A DNA stretch of 64,000 nucleotides from Pelagibacterium halotolerans B2 (GTDB taxonomy: Bacteria; Pseudomonadota; Alphaproteobacteria; Rhizobiales; Devosiaceae). Both the position numbers and the translations under genes were made by a program. Shown piece by piece: positions 1 to 8,016 of the stretch (its first letter is position 1; each line of letters opens with the position of its first letter). The stretch is from positions 930,001-994,000 of the forward strand of contig NC_016078.1 in assembly GCF_000230555.1 (NCBI RefSeq). Reading direction: 5' to 3'. The notes beneath the pieces were generated by a model. That model made no database searches. It was not told the DNA's origin and worked only from the letters and a program-made list of their open reading frames with translations.

Positions 1-165
1 GACCTCTACTTGCAACAGCAATATTTCAGCCTTGAAGCCTTGCAGAGACGCAATGGCCTTGCCGACCCTTTCAACACCGGCAACGGCACAAAGACACAAC
101 TCAACCTCTGGCAACTGGAAGCGGAGATAGCAGAACTAAAAAAGGAAAATAGAAATGCAGCATAA
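1..165 (+). CDS. C-terminal end of an unidentified phage-like protein (partial)
   Basis: The reading frame is open from the first base of the window and ends at a TAA at 163-165, giving 54 residues of a C-terminus. The tail ends in a charged, probably helical stretch (LEAEIAELKKENRN). The stop overlaps the start of the next small gene by 11 bases, as in tightly packed phage or integrative-element operons. Base composition is more A+T-rich than the chromosome to the right. Nothing in the visible part identifies the family; a phage structural or morphogenesis protein is only an inference from context. Confidence 0.5.
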   Translation, partial: DLYLQQQYFSLEALQRRNGLADPFNTGNGTKTQLNLWQLEAEIAELKKENRNAA

Positions 166-499
166 AAACCCAGATAACGCCGTTTTGGCCACGGTCATGG
201 CCGAAGTGGTCGAGGCCATCGAGGCGGCTTTAAAACGAACCAACGACCGCATCTCAGCCCTCGAAAAGTCCGGCGGATTTACCGTTTTAGACGATATCGA
301 TTTTTCGATCACGCCAGCGCCGAACACCTTCGCAAAATATCGCGGGGGCCTTTGGCGGTTTGCCGATGGCGAGTGGCGCGTGGTCGCCAACGGTATTGAA
401 ACCGTGCAAATCGAGGAAACACCAGCCGGGGCGAAACTGACTCTGGAAAAGAGCGATGGCGGACGAGTCCACCAGAACCTGACTTTTTCCAAGCACTGA
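155..499 (+). CDS. Hypothetical phage-like protein, 114 aa
   Basis: Residues 1-40 look helical, with acidic and alanine-rich heptads (AEVVEAIEAALKRTNDRISALEK). The C-terminal 60 residues look like a small beta domain with the string YRGGLWRFADGEWRVVANG, which recalls C-terminal modules of small tail or head-region proteins in tailed phages of Alphaproteobacteria; that resemblance is from memory and unverified. The gene starts inside the end of its upstream neighbour and is followed after 7 bases by the next gene, so the three are probably co-transcribed. No catalytic residues are apparent. Confidence 0.55.
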   Translation: MQHKNPDNAVLATVMAEVVEAIEAALKRTNDRISALEKSGGFTVLDDIDFSITPAPNTFAKYRGGLWRFADGEWRVVANGIETVQIEETPAGAKLTLEKSDGGRVHQNLTFSKH

Positions 500-506
500 G
501 GCCGCG

Positions 507-863
507 ATGAAACCTAGAAAAGAAAGATTGGGAACACACGCGACCCAGTGGCGGTGGGCTTACCTCGATAAGCGCTTTTACATGAAGCGCGACCCTGAAA
601 TTGCGGCCACCAGACAGCAGTTTAATGACGCATATTTTTTATGGGAAGACCCCCAAGAAACCGATCCCGCTGGCGTGATCGAAGGGCGCTTCGAGCTACA
701 GATTGAGCGGCGTGGTTTTTATCCAGACAAGCCCTCGGGAATGATCACGGTAGAGGGCCAGCGCGTTCTCAATGTCCCGATCACGCGGGCCGAACGGAAT
801 AGAAAGCTGTTTGAAGCGCGCCGGGAGAAGGTGGCGGAAGCTGCACAATTTAGGGAAGTATAG
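507..863 (+). CDS. Hypothetical protein of the phage-like region, 118 aa
   Basis: The protein is 118 residues, basic at both ends, with a central Trp/Tyr/Phe-rich segment (QWRWAYLDKRFYMKR). There is no signal peptide, membrane segment or motif that I recognise. It starts 7 bases after the preceding gene and shares its strand and lower G+C. Function unknown; co-transcription with the preceding phage-like genes is an inference from spacing. Confidence 0.5.
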   Translation: MKPRKERLGTHATQWRWAYLDKRFYMKRDPEIAATRQQFNDAYFLWEDPQETDPAGVIEGRFELQIERRGFYPDKPSGMITVEGQRVLNVPITRAERNRKLFEARREKVAEAAQFREV

Positions 864-925
864 AATATGCGCTACGGATCCCTTGGGTGCTGAGCAATAT
901 CCGGGGCAGGGCAGGAGCTAGGGCT

Positions 926-1474
926 ATGGACTACTATGATGAAGGCGGGCACGTAAAAGATACCTTCGCCTATTTTGGTCGGGCCTATTTTATGGCGAAC
1001 GCATTTGAGGCGGGGCTCGCTATTGCCTCAATGATTTTAGGTTTTCTAGCCGAAGAAAAAGCGAAGCTAGCCAGTGGTGAGCGTAAGGAGTTTGATCAGG
1101 ACCAGTACGAAAAGGACTTTGACGCTTACATGGCAAGGCAGCATGCCCAAACGCTTGGCAATCTCATCAAGAACGTTAGCCGCTTTCCAGCTTTGGGGAA
1201 TGACTTTCTGTCCTTGCTGCCAGAGGTAAAGGCAAAGAGGGATTTCCTCGCGCACCATTTCTTTCGAGTGCGAGCCGTGCCGTTTGCCTCGCGTCATGGC
1301 CGCGACCGAATGATTCAGGAACTCAGGGATATGGAGGAAATTTTTGAAAGGGCAGACAGCATGCTCACAAAGCTAATGAAGCCGCATTACCTGGAGATTG
1401 GCTTAGATGAGTCGAGGTCCAGAGCCATACAGGCGACCTTGCTTCGTGAGTATGCGGAGTCAAATGAGCGCTAG
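926..1474 (+). CDS. Uncharacterised protein with HEPN-like R-X4-H motif, 182 aa
   Basis: A GTG at 887 is in frame, but the ATG at 926 has an AGGAG at 913-917 with 8 bases of spacing, so 926 is preferred. The protein is nearly all alpha-helical by composition. Near the middle it contains KRDFLAHHFFR, that is Arg-Asp-x3-His, the pattern of the HEPN nuclease motif (R-X4-6-H with a polar residue after Arg), followed by a conserved-looking FASRHGRDRMIQEL helix. Similar helical proteins of unknown function are common in rhizobial genomes as I recall them. It is the last gene before the element boundary at the tRNA, a usual place for cargo. HEPN assignment is inference from one motif. Confidence 0.6.
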   Translation: MDYYDEGGHVKDTFAYFGRAYFMANAFEAGLAIASMILGFLAEEKAKLASGERKEFDQDQYEKDFDAYMARQHAQTLGNLIKNVSRFPALGNDFLSLLPEVKAKRDFLAHHFFRVRAVPFASRHGRDRMIQELRDMEEIFERADSMLTKLMKPHYLEIGLDESRSRAIQATLLREYAESNER

Positions 1475-1627
1475 CGATGGATGGATTGACGTGTCGCGGG
1501 CGTGTCGCTCTCCGCTCCCTCCGTCCATTACGATTCCATACAAATCAATGACTTAGCGGCTCACTAATTCCGCGACATAGCGACATGATTTGATGGCTCG
1601 AAGTCGGAAAAAGGTAATGAAATCAAG
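1475..1627. other. Element terminus with inverted heptamer pairs next to tRNA-Gln
   Basis: This non-coding stretch between the last phage-like gene and the tRNA 3' end carries TGTCGC at 1492-1497 and 1503-1508, one helical turn apart, and the inverse complement GCGACA at 1572-1577 and 1580-1585. Paired short sites in opposite orientation near a tRNA 3' end resemble arm-type binding sites of tyrosine recombinases beside an attachment site. No integrase gene lies in the visible part, so this is inferred from layout only. Confidence 0.35.
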
Positions 1628-1701
1628 TGGCTGGGGAACCTGGATTCGAACCAGGACTAACGGAGTCAGAGTCCGTGGGTCTACCGTTAACCTATTCCCC
1701 A
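1628..1701 (-). tRNA. tRNA-Gln (anticodon CUG)
   Basis: Read on the minus strand, the sequence folds as a full cloverleaf: acceptor stem TGGGGAA paired with TTCCCCA, anticodon stem ACGGA/TCCGT around the loop CTCTGAC (anticodon CTG), a T-arm with GGTTCGAATCC, discriminator G at 1631 and an encoded CCA at 1630-1628. The G discriminator and the U-A first pair agree with bacterial tRNA-Gln. Its 3' end points to the phage-like genes on the left, so it is the likely insertion site of that element. Confidence 0.96.
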
Positions 1702-1848
1702 GCAGAGGCGGCTGGCCGCGCGTTTCGCTCCGGGCGGAGCCGAAGGAAGTGGCGCCTGTTTAGCGGCACATGAGGGTGATTTCAAGCCCGCAATTTCACT
1801 TCTTTGTCACAAGTGTCGGTGCAATGGCCGGACGCCGGTTTGCCTGCG

Positions 1849-2268
1849 CTAATGGGTAACGGGAGCGCGCCAGGCGATGGCGCGGCCGGGGCTGTAACAT
1901 CCCAGTGCGACAGTATTGGAATAATTGCCCGAGACGATCTGCACCTGGCCGTTGCCGCAATCGCCGACCACCACGCCCACATGATTGGCCATGACCATGA
2001 TCGCGCCGATTTCGCCCGGGTCGGCCTGTTCGCCGTAACTGGCGAAATCCCGCGCCTTGTTCGAGCCGGTCGGGAGCAGGCCCGCGCGGGCGAGAACCGT
2101 ATCGAGATAGCAGGCGCACCAACGCCCCGGGCAGCCCGAAGGGCGTGCGCTGCCCAGTTCGCTGAGCATGACATTTATGACCGTCTGCTGGTCACGGGCG
2201 TTGGCCGGAACGGCTATCGCCGACGCGGCGCAGATGGCAAGCAGAAGCGGCAAGACAATACGCATCAC
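1849..2268 (-). CDS. Secreted small Cys/His hydrolase-like protein (TIGR02594/CHAP-like), 139 aa
   Basis: The N-terminus is a clear Sec signal peptide (MMRIVLPLLLAICAASAIAVPANA, cut near residue 24). The mature part has a Cys within GRWCACYLD and a His within MANHVGVVVGD, the spacing and context of the Cys-His pair in CHAP/NlpC-P60-like peptidoglycan hydrolases and the TIGR02594 family. Other cysteines (GCPGRWCAC, GDC, LGC) could form disulfides outside the cytoplasm. It stands alone, with no operon partner. Cell-wall amidase activity is inferred; the family match is from motif and length only. Confidence 0.65.
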   Translation of the reverse strand: MMRIVLPLLLAICAASAIAVPANARDQQTVINVMLSELGSARPSGCPGRWCACYLDTVLARAGLLPTGSNKARDFASYGEQADPGEIGAIMVMANHVGVVVGDCGNGQVQIVSGNYSNTVALGCYSPGRAIAWRAPVTH

Positions 2269-2676
2269 TTTAGTTTTGTCCCTGGCTGGACTCGGGCACG
2301 TAAAGCCAGTGCACTGGCATGGCCGGTCTGTGTTTTGGTCAAGTCATCGGCAGAACATCCGCGCGGGAGGCGGACGAACCAATGCGGGATTATTTCCGCA
2401 TGCCGGCGGGCTCATTGCATCGCGACGACGCGCGCGGCCACGCTCACTTGCGGCCCCCTCCCGTGAACCGGGCATAAACTGGAGTTTTGTGGCGATATCT
2501 GGGCATGCGGCATGCGCGGGGAGGGGGTGCGGCAATCGTTGCGTTGCGGGCCGCGATGGACTACCGTCGATCCGAAACTGAAATGATCTGCCTCGGGCGC
2601 CTCTTATTGAAGCCATTGCGGGCCTTTTGCCTGCCTTGTGCTCCCCTCGGCGACCGGGCAGCACGGAGAAACCGAG
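2269..2676. other. Intergenic region, about 400 bp, nothing supported
   Basis: Between the divergent small hydrolase and the Ppx/GppA gene I see no reading frame with a convincing start site, no tRNA, and no hairpin followed by a T-run. The upstream regions of both genes must lie here, but I cannot point to promoter hexamers with confidence. Confidence 0.4.
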
Positions 2677-3876
2677 TTGACCGATTCAAGTCGGTCCACC
2701 GCCCTGTCGGCGGCTCCTGCGTCTCTGCGTGAGCGCACAAACGAGCCCGTGCGGCATGAACGCGAAGACGCCAAGGCGCAACCGGGCGCAAAGCGGGCAA
2801 CGCGGTGGACGTCCCAACCCAAATCTGCGGGGCAGCGGAAAAAACGCGCGCCCACTTACGCGGCGCTGGACCTGGGCACCAACAATTGTCGCCTATTGAT
2901 CGCACGCCCCACGGAAAACGGGTTTCGCGTTCTTGATGGCTTTTCGCGCATCGTCCGGCTGGGCGAGGGGCTGAGCCAGACCGGCAGGCTGTCTGAAGCG
3001 GCGATGGACCGGACAATCGAGGCGCTCAAGATCTGCAAGGGCAAACTCGCCCAGCACGAAGGGGTGAGGGCGCGCATCATCGCCACCGAAGCCTGCCGCT
3101 CGGCCAGCAATTCGGCGGCGTTTCTCGCCCGCGTCAAGCGCGAGGTCGGTCTGACGTTCGAGGTTGTCGATCGCAAGACCGAGGCGGAACTGGCCGTGAC
3201 CGGTTGTGCCGATCTGATCGAAACCGACGCCCCGGGCGCCATCCTGTTCGATATCGGCGGCGGATCGTCCGAATTGGCCTGGCTCGATTTCCGCGGCGGG
3301 CGCCCGCGCAACCAGGGCAAGACGTCCGCCTCGATCCGCTCCTGGCAGTCCTTGCCGGTGGGGGTGGTTTCGATTGCCGAAAAATTCGGCGGCGTCGATG
3401 TAACGCCTGAGATCTTCGAGGCCATGGTTGGCCACGTGACCGACCAGCTTCGTCATTTCCGGGGCCGGGAAAAACTGCGCGGCATGCTGGCCAGTCATCC
3501 GGTACATTTTCTGGGCACGTCGGGCACCGTGACCACGCTGGCCGGGCTCTATCTGGGGCTCGAGCGCTACGAACGCTCCAAGGTCGATGGGCTGTGGATG
3601 CATGCCGACGACGTCGACGCGACGATGCGCGTGCTTTTGGCCATGAGCTATGACAAGCGTACGTCCAATCCGTGCATCGGCAGGGAACGCGCCGATCTGG
3701 TCATCCCCGGCTGCGCTATTTTCGAGGCCATTCGGCGCGAATGGCCGTGCCAGCGCATCAGGGTTGCGGACCGCGGACTGCGCGAGGGCATTCTGATTTC
3801 AATGATGTCGGAGGATCGTGTCTGGATGCGCGGCCGGCCCGGACGCCGGCGCAGGGGAGGCGGTAATGCCAAATAA
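2677..3876 (+). CDS. ppx: Ppx/GppA family phosphatase (exopolyphosphatase or pppGpp phosphohydrolase)
   Basis: The protein has the actin-like ATPase fold signature of the family: [16 protein letters not shown] (phosphate 1 loop), [10 protein letters not shown] and [15 protein letters not shown] (phosphate 2), and the adenosine-like motif [14 protein letters not shown] basic, low-complexity N-terminal tail of about 60 residues precedes the fold, usual in rhizobial members. There is no ATG: the TTG at 2677 follows GGAG at 2665-2668 with good spacing, and a GTG at 2638 is the alternative. It hydrolyses terminal phosphate from polyphosphate and/or pppGpp; sequence alone does not separate the two. 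The downstream rlmE overlaps its end by 11 bases, so the two form an operon. Confidence 0.88.
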   Translation: MTDSSRSTALSAAPASLRERTNEPVRHEREDAKAQPGAKRATRWTSQPKSAGQRKKRAPTYAALDLGTNNCRLLIARPTENGFRVLDGFSRIVRLGEGLSQTGRLSEAAMDRTIEALKICKGKLAQHEGVRARIIATEACRSASNSAAFLARVKREVGLTFEVVDRKTEAELAVTGCADLIETDAPGAILFDIGGGSSELAWLDFRGGRPRNQGKTSASIRSWQSLPVGVVSIAEKFGGVDVTPEIFEAMVGHVTDQLRHFRGREKLRGMLASHPVHFLGTSGTVTTLAGLYLGLERYERSKVDGLWMHADDVDATMRVLLAMSYDKRTSNPCIGRERADLVIPGCAIFEAIRREWPCQRIRVADRGLREGILISMMSEDRVWMRGRPGRRRRGGGNAK

Positions 3877-4582
3877 ACCCACAGGAAAGGGGGCTGGCCG
3901 CCGCGGCGACCGCGACCTCAAGACCCGCGTCAAGACGGCCAAGAAGCGCACCACCTCATCGACGCGGTGGCTGCAGCGCCAGCTCAACGACCCCTACGTG
4001 GCCCGGGCGCGGGCGGAGGGGTGGCGGGCGCGTTCGGCCTACAAGCTGCTCGAACTCGACGAAAAATATGAGTTGCTCAAGCCTGGAATGCGCGTGGTCG
4101 ATCTCGGCGCAGCCCCCGGCGGCTGGTGTCAGGTGGCGGTCAAGGCGGTGAAATCGGACCCCGAAAATCCAACCGTGGTCGGTATCGACTATCTGGAAAT
4201 GGACCCGGTGCCCGGCGCCGCGCTGCTGCAGAAGGATTTCACCGACGAAGACGCCCCCCAAGCCCTGTTCGATCTGCTTGGCGGGCACAAGGCCGATATC
4301 GTCCTCTCGGACATGGCGGCACCCACGACGGGCCACAAGCCGACCGACCATCTGCGGATCATTGCACTCGTTGAAATCGCCGCCGATTATGCGCTCGATG
4401 TGCTGGCCCCGGGCGGCACCTTTGTCGCCAAGGTGTTTCAGGGCGGCACCGAACATGAACTTCTGGCCATGCTCAAGCGCAATTTTGCCACCACCTTCCA
4501 CGCCAAGCCGCCCTCGAGCCGTTCGGAATCGGCGGAGACCTATCTGATCGCGCGTGGTTTCAAGGGACAGCGGCAGGACTGA
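3866..4582 (+). CDS. rlmE: 23S rRNA (uridine2552-2'-O)-methyltransferase RlmE (FtsJ/RrmJ)
   Basis: A Rossmann-type SAM methyltransferase with motif [15 protein letters not shown], acidic motif [18 protein letters not shown] and the catalytic K-D-K-E set visible as [10 protein letters not shown] (Lys), LSDMAAP (Asp), FVAKVFQGG (Lys) and SESAETYL (Glu). The ATG at 3866 is preceded by GGAGG and starts a basic tail ([12 protein letters not shown]); a longer in-frame start at 3818 would lie deep inside ppx and is less likely. It methylates the ribose of U2552 in the A loop of 23S rRNA. The ppx-rlmE pair is a common alphaproteobacterial arrangement. Confidence 0.93.
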   Translation: MPNKPTGKGAGRRGDRDLKTRVKTAKKRTTSSTRWLQRQLNDPYVARARAEGWRARSAYKLLELDEKYELLKPGMRVVDLGAAPGGWCQVAVKAVKSDPENPTVVGIDYLEMDPVPGAALLQKDFTDEDAPQALFDLLGGHKADIVLSDMAAPTTGHKPTDHLRIIALVEIAADYALDVLAPGGTFVAKVFQGGTEHELLAMLKRNFATTFHAKPPSSRSESAETYLIARGFKGQRQD

Positions 4583-4615
4583 ACTTCAAAACCGCCTCCA
4601 CGCCGTTCTGCCGCC

Positions 4616-6061
4616 TCAAAAACGCGGTGAGCGGCCCTCGTAGCCTTGCTGTTCGGCTTTCTCCAGCGCGGCCTGTCGCTGGGCCGCGGTGCGCTGTCCC
4701 GAGATGTCGCTGCCCGCCTCCTTTTCCAGTCGCACATAGGGCACGATTGCGAGCAGGGACACGGCGGCAATCACGAAAAAGGCCGTGTGGAAATCGTCCA
4801 CACCCAGTGGTTGGCCGCGCAGATGGCTCGAAACCTCGAGCACGCCGCCGGCCGTAGCCACAGCGAGCGCCGTAGCAATGGGGCGCATGACGGCGTGAAT
4901 GGCGGTGGCCGGGCCGGCCTCCTCCTCATCGATATCGGCGAAGGCCAGGGCGTTCTGACCGGTGAAATAGAGCGAGCGTACGATGCCCACGACAAAGATC
5001 ACCACCATCATCACGATGATCGGGGTCTGGGGCACGAAAGTGCCCTTGATTGCAAGCCCGAGTGCCGACAATACGCCAGCCGTCATCAGCGCCGTGCGGA
5101 AGCCGATCCGCTGGTAGATCGGTTTGGCGATGAACTTCATGCACAGGGCGCCGATGGCGCCTACGAATGTAATCATGCCCGATTCGAACGGGGTGTAGCC
5201 GAAGCCGACCTGCAGCATGAGCGGCAGGAGAAACGGCGTGGCGCCCGCACCGATCAGAAAGATTGAGGTGCCGAGCACCACGGCGCGGTAGGAGGGGTGC
5301 AGGAACAGGCGGGGATCGAGAAGCGGGTGCTCGATACGCAGCGCATACGGGACATAGACGGCCGCGGCCACCAGACCGGCAAGGGTGGAAACGGCGGCCA
5401 CCCAGATCGGCAAGACCGGCATGGAAAGCAGCGACAGCCCGAAAACAATGCCCGAAAAGGCGATGGCCGAAAGGAAGAACCCGGGAAAGTCCATGGGCCG
5501 TCGAGCGGCGGACTCCACTTCAGGGAGATATTTGGTGATGAGCACAACTCCCACCAGCCCGATCGGCACGTTGACGATGAAAATCCAGTGCCAGGACAGG
5601 AATGTGGTCAGGAACCCTCCGACCGGCGGGCCCAGGGTCGGGCCGATCAGCGCGGGAATGGTCAACCACGCCATGGCATTGACCAGGTCCTTGCGCTCGG
5701 TGGTGCGCAGCAGGATCAGACGCGCGAGGGGGCTCATCATCGCCCCACCCATGCCCTTGAGGAATCGCGCCATGATGAATTCGGGCAGGGACGAGGAGAG
5801 GGCGCAGGCGATCGATCCGACGATGAATACCAGAATTGCGGCGCGAAACACCGTCTTGGCGCCGAACTTGTCGGCCAGCCACGCGCTGATCGGAATGAAG
5901 ATGGCCAGCGCCACGAAATAGGCGGTGAACGCCAGTTTCAGGGCGACGGGCGTCGTGCCGATATCGGCGGCGATGGCCGGCAGCGAAGTGGCGATGACTG
6001 TCGCGTCCATGTTTTCCATGAACAGGGCGACCGCCAGGATGAGCGGGATCAGACGGGACAA
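4616..6061 (-). CDS. MFS multidrug exporter, DHA2 (EmrB/QacA)-type
   Basis: A 481-residue inner-membrane protein with many hydrophobic segments. The first helix contains MENMDATVIATSLPAI, the acidic motif D1 typical of DHA2 drug/H+ antiporters, and the first cytoplasmic loop has ADKFGAKTVF (motif A). The region IGPTLGPPVGGFL corresponds to antiporter motif C. It is a single gene with no membrane-fusion partner nearby, so it probably exports small lipophilic compounds across the inner membrane. Substrate cannot be predicted. It is convergent with rlmE, with 33 bases between their ends. Confidence 0.88.
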   Translation of the reverse strand: MSRLIPLILAVALFMENMDATVIATSLPAIAADIGTTPVALKLAFTAYFVALAIFIPISAWLADKFGAKTVFRAAILVFIVGSIACALSSSLPEFIMARFLKGMGGAMMSPLARLILLRTTERKDLVNAMAWLTIPALIGPTLGPPVGGFLTTFLSWHWIFIVNVPIGLVGVVLITKYLPEVESAARRPMDFPGFFLSAIAFSGIVFGLSLLSMPVLPIWVAAVSTLAGLVAAAVYVPYALRIEHPLLDPRLFLHPSYRAVVLGTSIFLIGAGATPFLLPLMLQVGFGYTPFESGMITFVGAIGALCMKFIAKPIYQRIGFRTALMTAGVLSALGLAIKGTFVPQTPIIVMMVVIFVVGIVRSLYFTGQNALAFADIDEEEAGPATAIHAVMRPIATALAVATAGGVLEVSSHLRGQPLGVDDFHTAFFVIAAVSLLAIVPYVRLEKEAGSDISGQRTAAQRQAALEKAEQQGYEGRSPRF

Positions 6062-6214
6062 TAAACCGGACCGGGATGGAAATTCTTCTTCTTGGCCGCA
6101 TCATTGCCGCTTAGGCTGTCCGTGACAATGCGCGCAGAGGATAATTTCCACCCTGCGAACCTTTCGCCGGTCCCGCGCGTTGATGCAACGGGTTTCACCG
6201 ATCGGAAACGAACA

Positions 6215-7186
6215 ATGCCTCAACGCCGCTTTTATCTCGTTCTCAACGTCAATTCGGGCACGGTCCAGGCGCTGGGCGTGACGTCCGACGACCTCAGGGC
6301 GATGTTTGCCGAGCACGGCATGGAGGTGACCATCGACGCCGACCCCGATGCCCAGTTGTCCGACCGGATCGAAAGGGCCATCCACAGCGACGCCGATACC
6401 ATCATCGCCGCGGGCGGAGACGGCACGGTTACCGCCCTGGCGACCGCAATTATTCAATCGGACAAGAATCTTGCCATCCTGCCGCTGGGAACGGCCAATC
6501 TCCTTGCTCGCGATCTGGGTGTGCCCCTTGATCTCAACGAGGCGGTAAGGGCCCTGCGCGACATGGAACCGCTGGCCATCGATGTTTCGGAAGTCAATGG
6601 CGTCATTTTCCTGCACAAGGCCGTCATCGGCGTCATTCCCGAACTGGCTGCGGGCCGGGAATATATCCGCGGGCAGGGTGTGGGGGCCAAGATCGGCTTC
6701 ATGCGTTATTTCTTTCGCCGCATTTCAAGAGCCCGCCGCCTCGCACTGGAAATCACCACCGGAGATGGCCAGTCTCGCGTCGAACGGGTGCAGGCCATAG
6801 CGGTTGCCTCGAACGCCTATGACGAAGGATTGGGCAGGTTCTTCCATCGCGACAAGCTCGATACGGGTCTCTTGACCATCTACGTCCTGCGCCACCTTAC
6901 GGTCGGCGACGTTTTCAGATTGGCCACCGGCATGCTGGCCGGCCATTGGCGTGACTATGAGGCGCTCGACATTTCAACGGCGCGAACCGTCACCATCCGT
7001 TCAAAAAAGCCACGGCTTCAATTGATGATCGATGGCGAAGTTCAGTCCATGGAGGTCCCCTTGCACTTCAGCATTTACCCTCGTGCCCTCTCGGTGCTGG
7101 CGCCGCTTCAGGCCGTCAAGGAAGAGATCGCCGAAGAACAGTCCGAGGCTGCCACTCAGCCAGGAGCCGCGGGGCAGCCCGCCTGA
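6215..7186 (+). CDS. Diacylglycerol kinase catalytic-domain (YegS/BmrU-like lipid kinase) protein
   Basis: The N-terminal half has the DAGK catalytic signature, AAGGDGTVTALA, and the following LPLGTANLLARDLGVP, which form the nucleotide-binding site of the YegS/sphingosine-kinase superfamily. The C-terminal half is a beta-rich domain with KPRLQLMIDGEV, as in YegS. An upstream in-frame start at 6092 exists, but the ATG at 6215 begins directly before the folded domain (PQRRFYLVLNVNSG). It probably phosphorylates a lipid alcohol at the membrane. It overlaps the following phosphoesterase gene by one base (TGATG), so the two are co-translated. Confidence 0.85.
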   Translation: MPQRRFYLVLNVNSGTVQALGVTSDDLRAMFAEHGMEVTIDADPDAQLSDRIERAIHSDADTIIAAGGDGTVTALATAIIQSDKNLAILPLGTANLLARDLGVPLDLNEAVRALRDMEPLAIDVSEVNGVIFLHKAVIGVIPELAAGREYIRGQGVGAKIGFMRYFFRRISRARRLALEITTGDGQSRVERVQAIAVASNAYDEGLGRFFHRDKLDTGLLTIYVLRHLTVGDVFRLATGMLAGHWRDYEALDISTARTVTIRSKKPRLQLMIDGEVQSMEVPLHFSIYPRALSVLAPLQAVKEEIAEEQSEAATQPGAAGQPA

Positions 7187-8016
7187 TGCGACTTGTCCAT
7201 CTCTCCGACCTGCATTTCGGACATCACGACGAGGATGTCGTGGCCTCGATGGCTGCCGAAATCGCCGCACAAGACCCCGACCTCATCGTCGTTTCAGGTG
7301 ATTTTACCCAGATTGGAACGGCGTCCGAATTTGCACGGGCGCGCGAATTTCTCGATGAGCTGCCGGCGCCCTTCATCTCGGTCCCCGGCAATCACGACGT
7401 GCCCGAGCGCAATCTCATAAAGCGCTTTCTCAATCCCTATGGCCACTACCGCAGATATATCGACAACGAACTCGAGCCGTTCTTCCACGATAACGGCGTC
7501 GCCCTGGCCGGGCTCAAGACATCGCGCCGCGCCAATATCCATTCGCTCAACTGGTCCGATGGCGCCATCAGCAAGAACCAGCTCGAACGGCTGGAAGCGC
7601 GGTTTGCGCGGGTGCCGGCCGAAACCGTAAAGGTCGTGATCGCCCACCATCCTCTCATGCATCCAGAAGAGCCGATGGTTCGCCATCAGAACAAGGTCCG
7701 GCGGGCAAACAAGGCCCTCAAGGTCTTTTCGCGTATCGGCGTGCGGCTGGTCCTCTCGGGGCACTTCCACATGTCTTATGTGCGACGTCACGCTCATGCA
7801 GGCGAGGTGCGCGAGGCGGTGCCGACCGGGCCGCGCGAGAGCAGCGAGGGCCACATTCTGGTCGCTCAGGCCGCTTCGACCACCTCGACCCGGCTGCGGG
7901 GCGAGCCCAATGCCTACAACCTCATCGACATCGACGGGCAGGCGATAACCATAAGAGTGCGCGAGTGGCTGGGAGAGGGCTGGACGACCCGGGAAAAGGC
8001 ACAGGAGTCGGCGTGA
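7186..8016 (+). CDS. Calcineurin-like metallophosphoesterase
   Basis: All five blocks of the metallophosphoesterase fold are present in order: HLSDLHFGHH (D and H metal ligands, residues 5-14), VSGDFTQ, VPGNHDVP, VIAHHPLM and LSGHFHMS. The length, 276 residues, fits the CpdA/GpdQ-like group that cleaves cyclic nucleotides or phosphodiesters, but the substrate is not decidable. No signal peptide. Its start overlaps the stop of the lipid-kinase-like gene and its stop overlaps the GTG start of the oxidoreductase, so the three genes form a tight operon and probably act on related small molecules. Confidence 0.88.
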   Translation: MRLVHLSDLHFGHHDEDVVASMAAEIAAQDPDLIVVSGDFTQIGTASEFARAREFLDELPAPFISVPGNHDVPERNLIKRFLNPYGHYRRYIDNELEPFFHDNGVALAGLKTSRRANIHSLNWSDGAISKNQLERLEARFARVPAETVKVVIAHHPLMHPEEPMVRHQNKVRRANKALKVFSRIGVRLVLSGHFHMSYVRRHAHAGEVREAVPTGPRESSEGHILVAQAASTTSTRLRGEPNAYNLIDIDGQAITIRVREWLGEGWTTREKAQESA

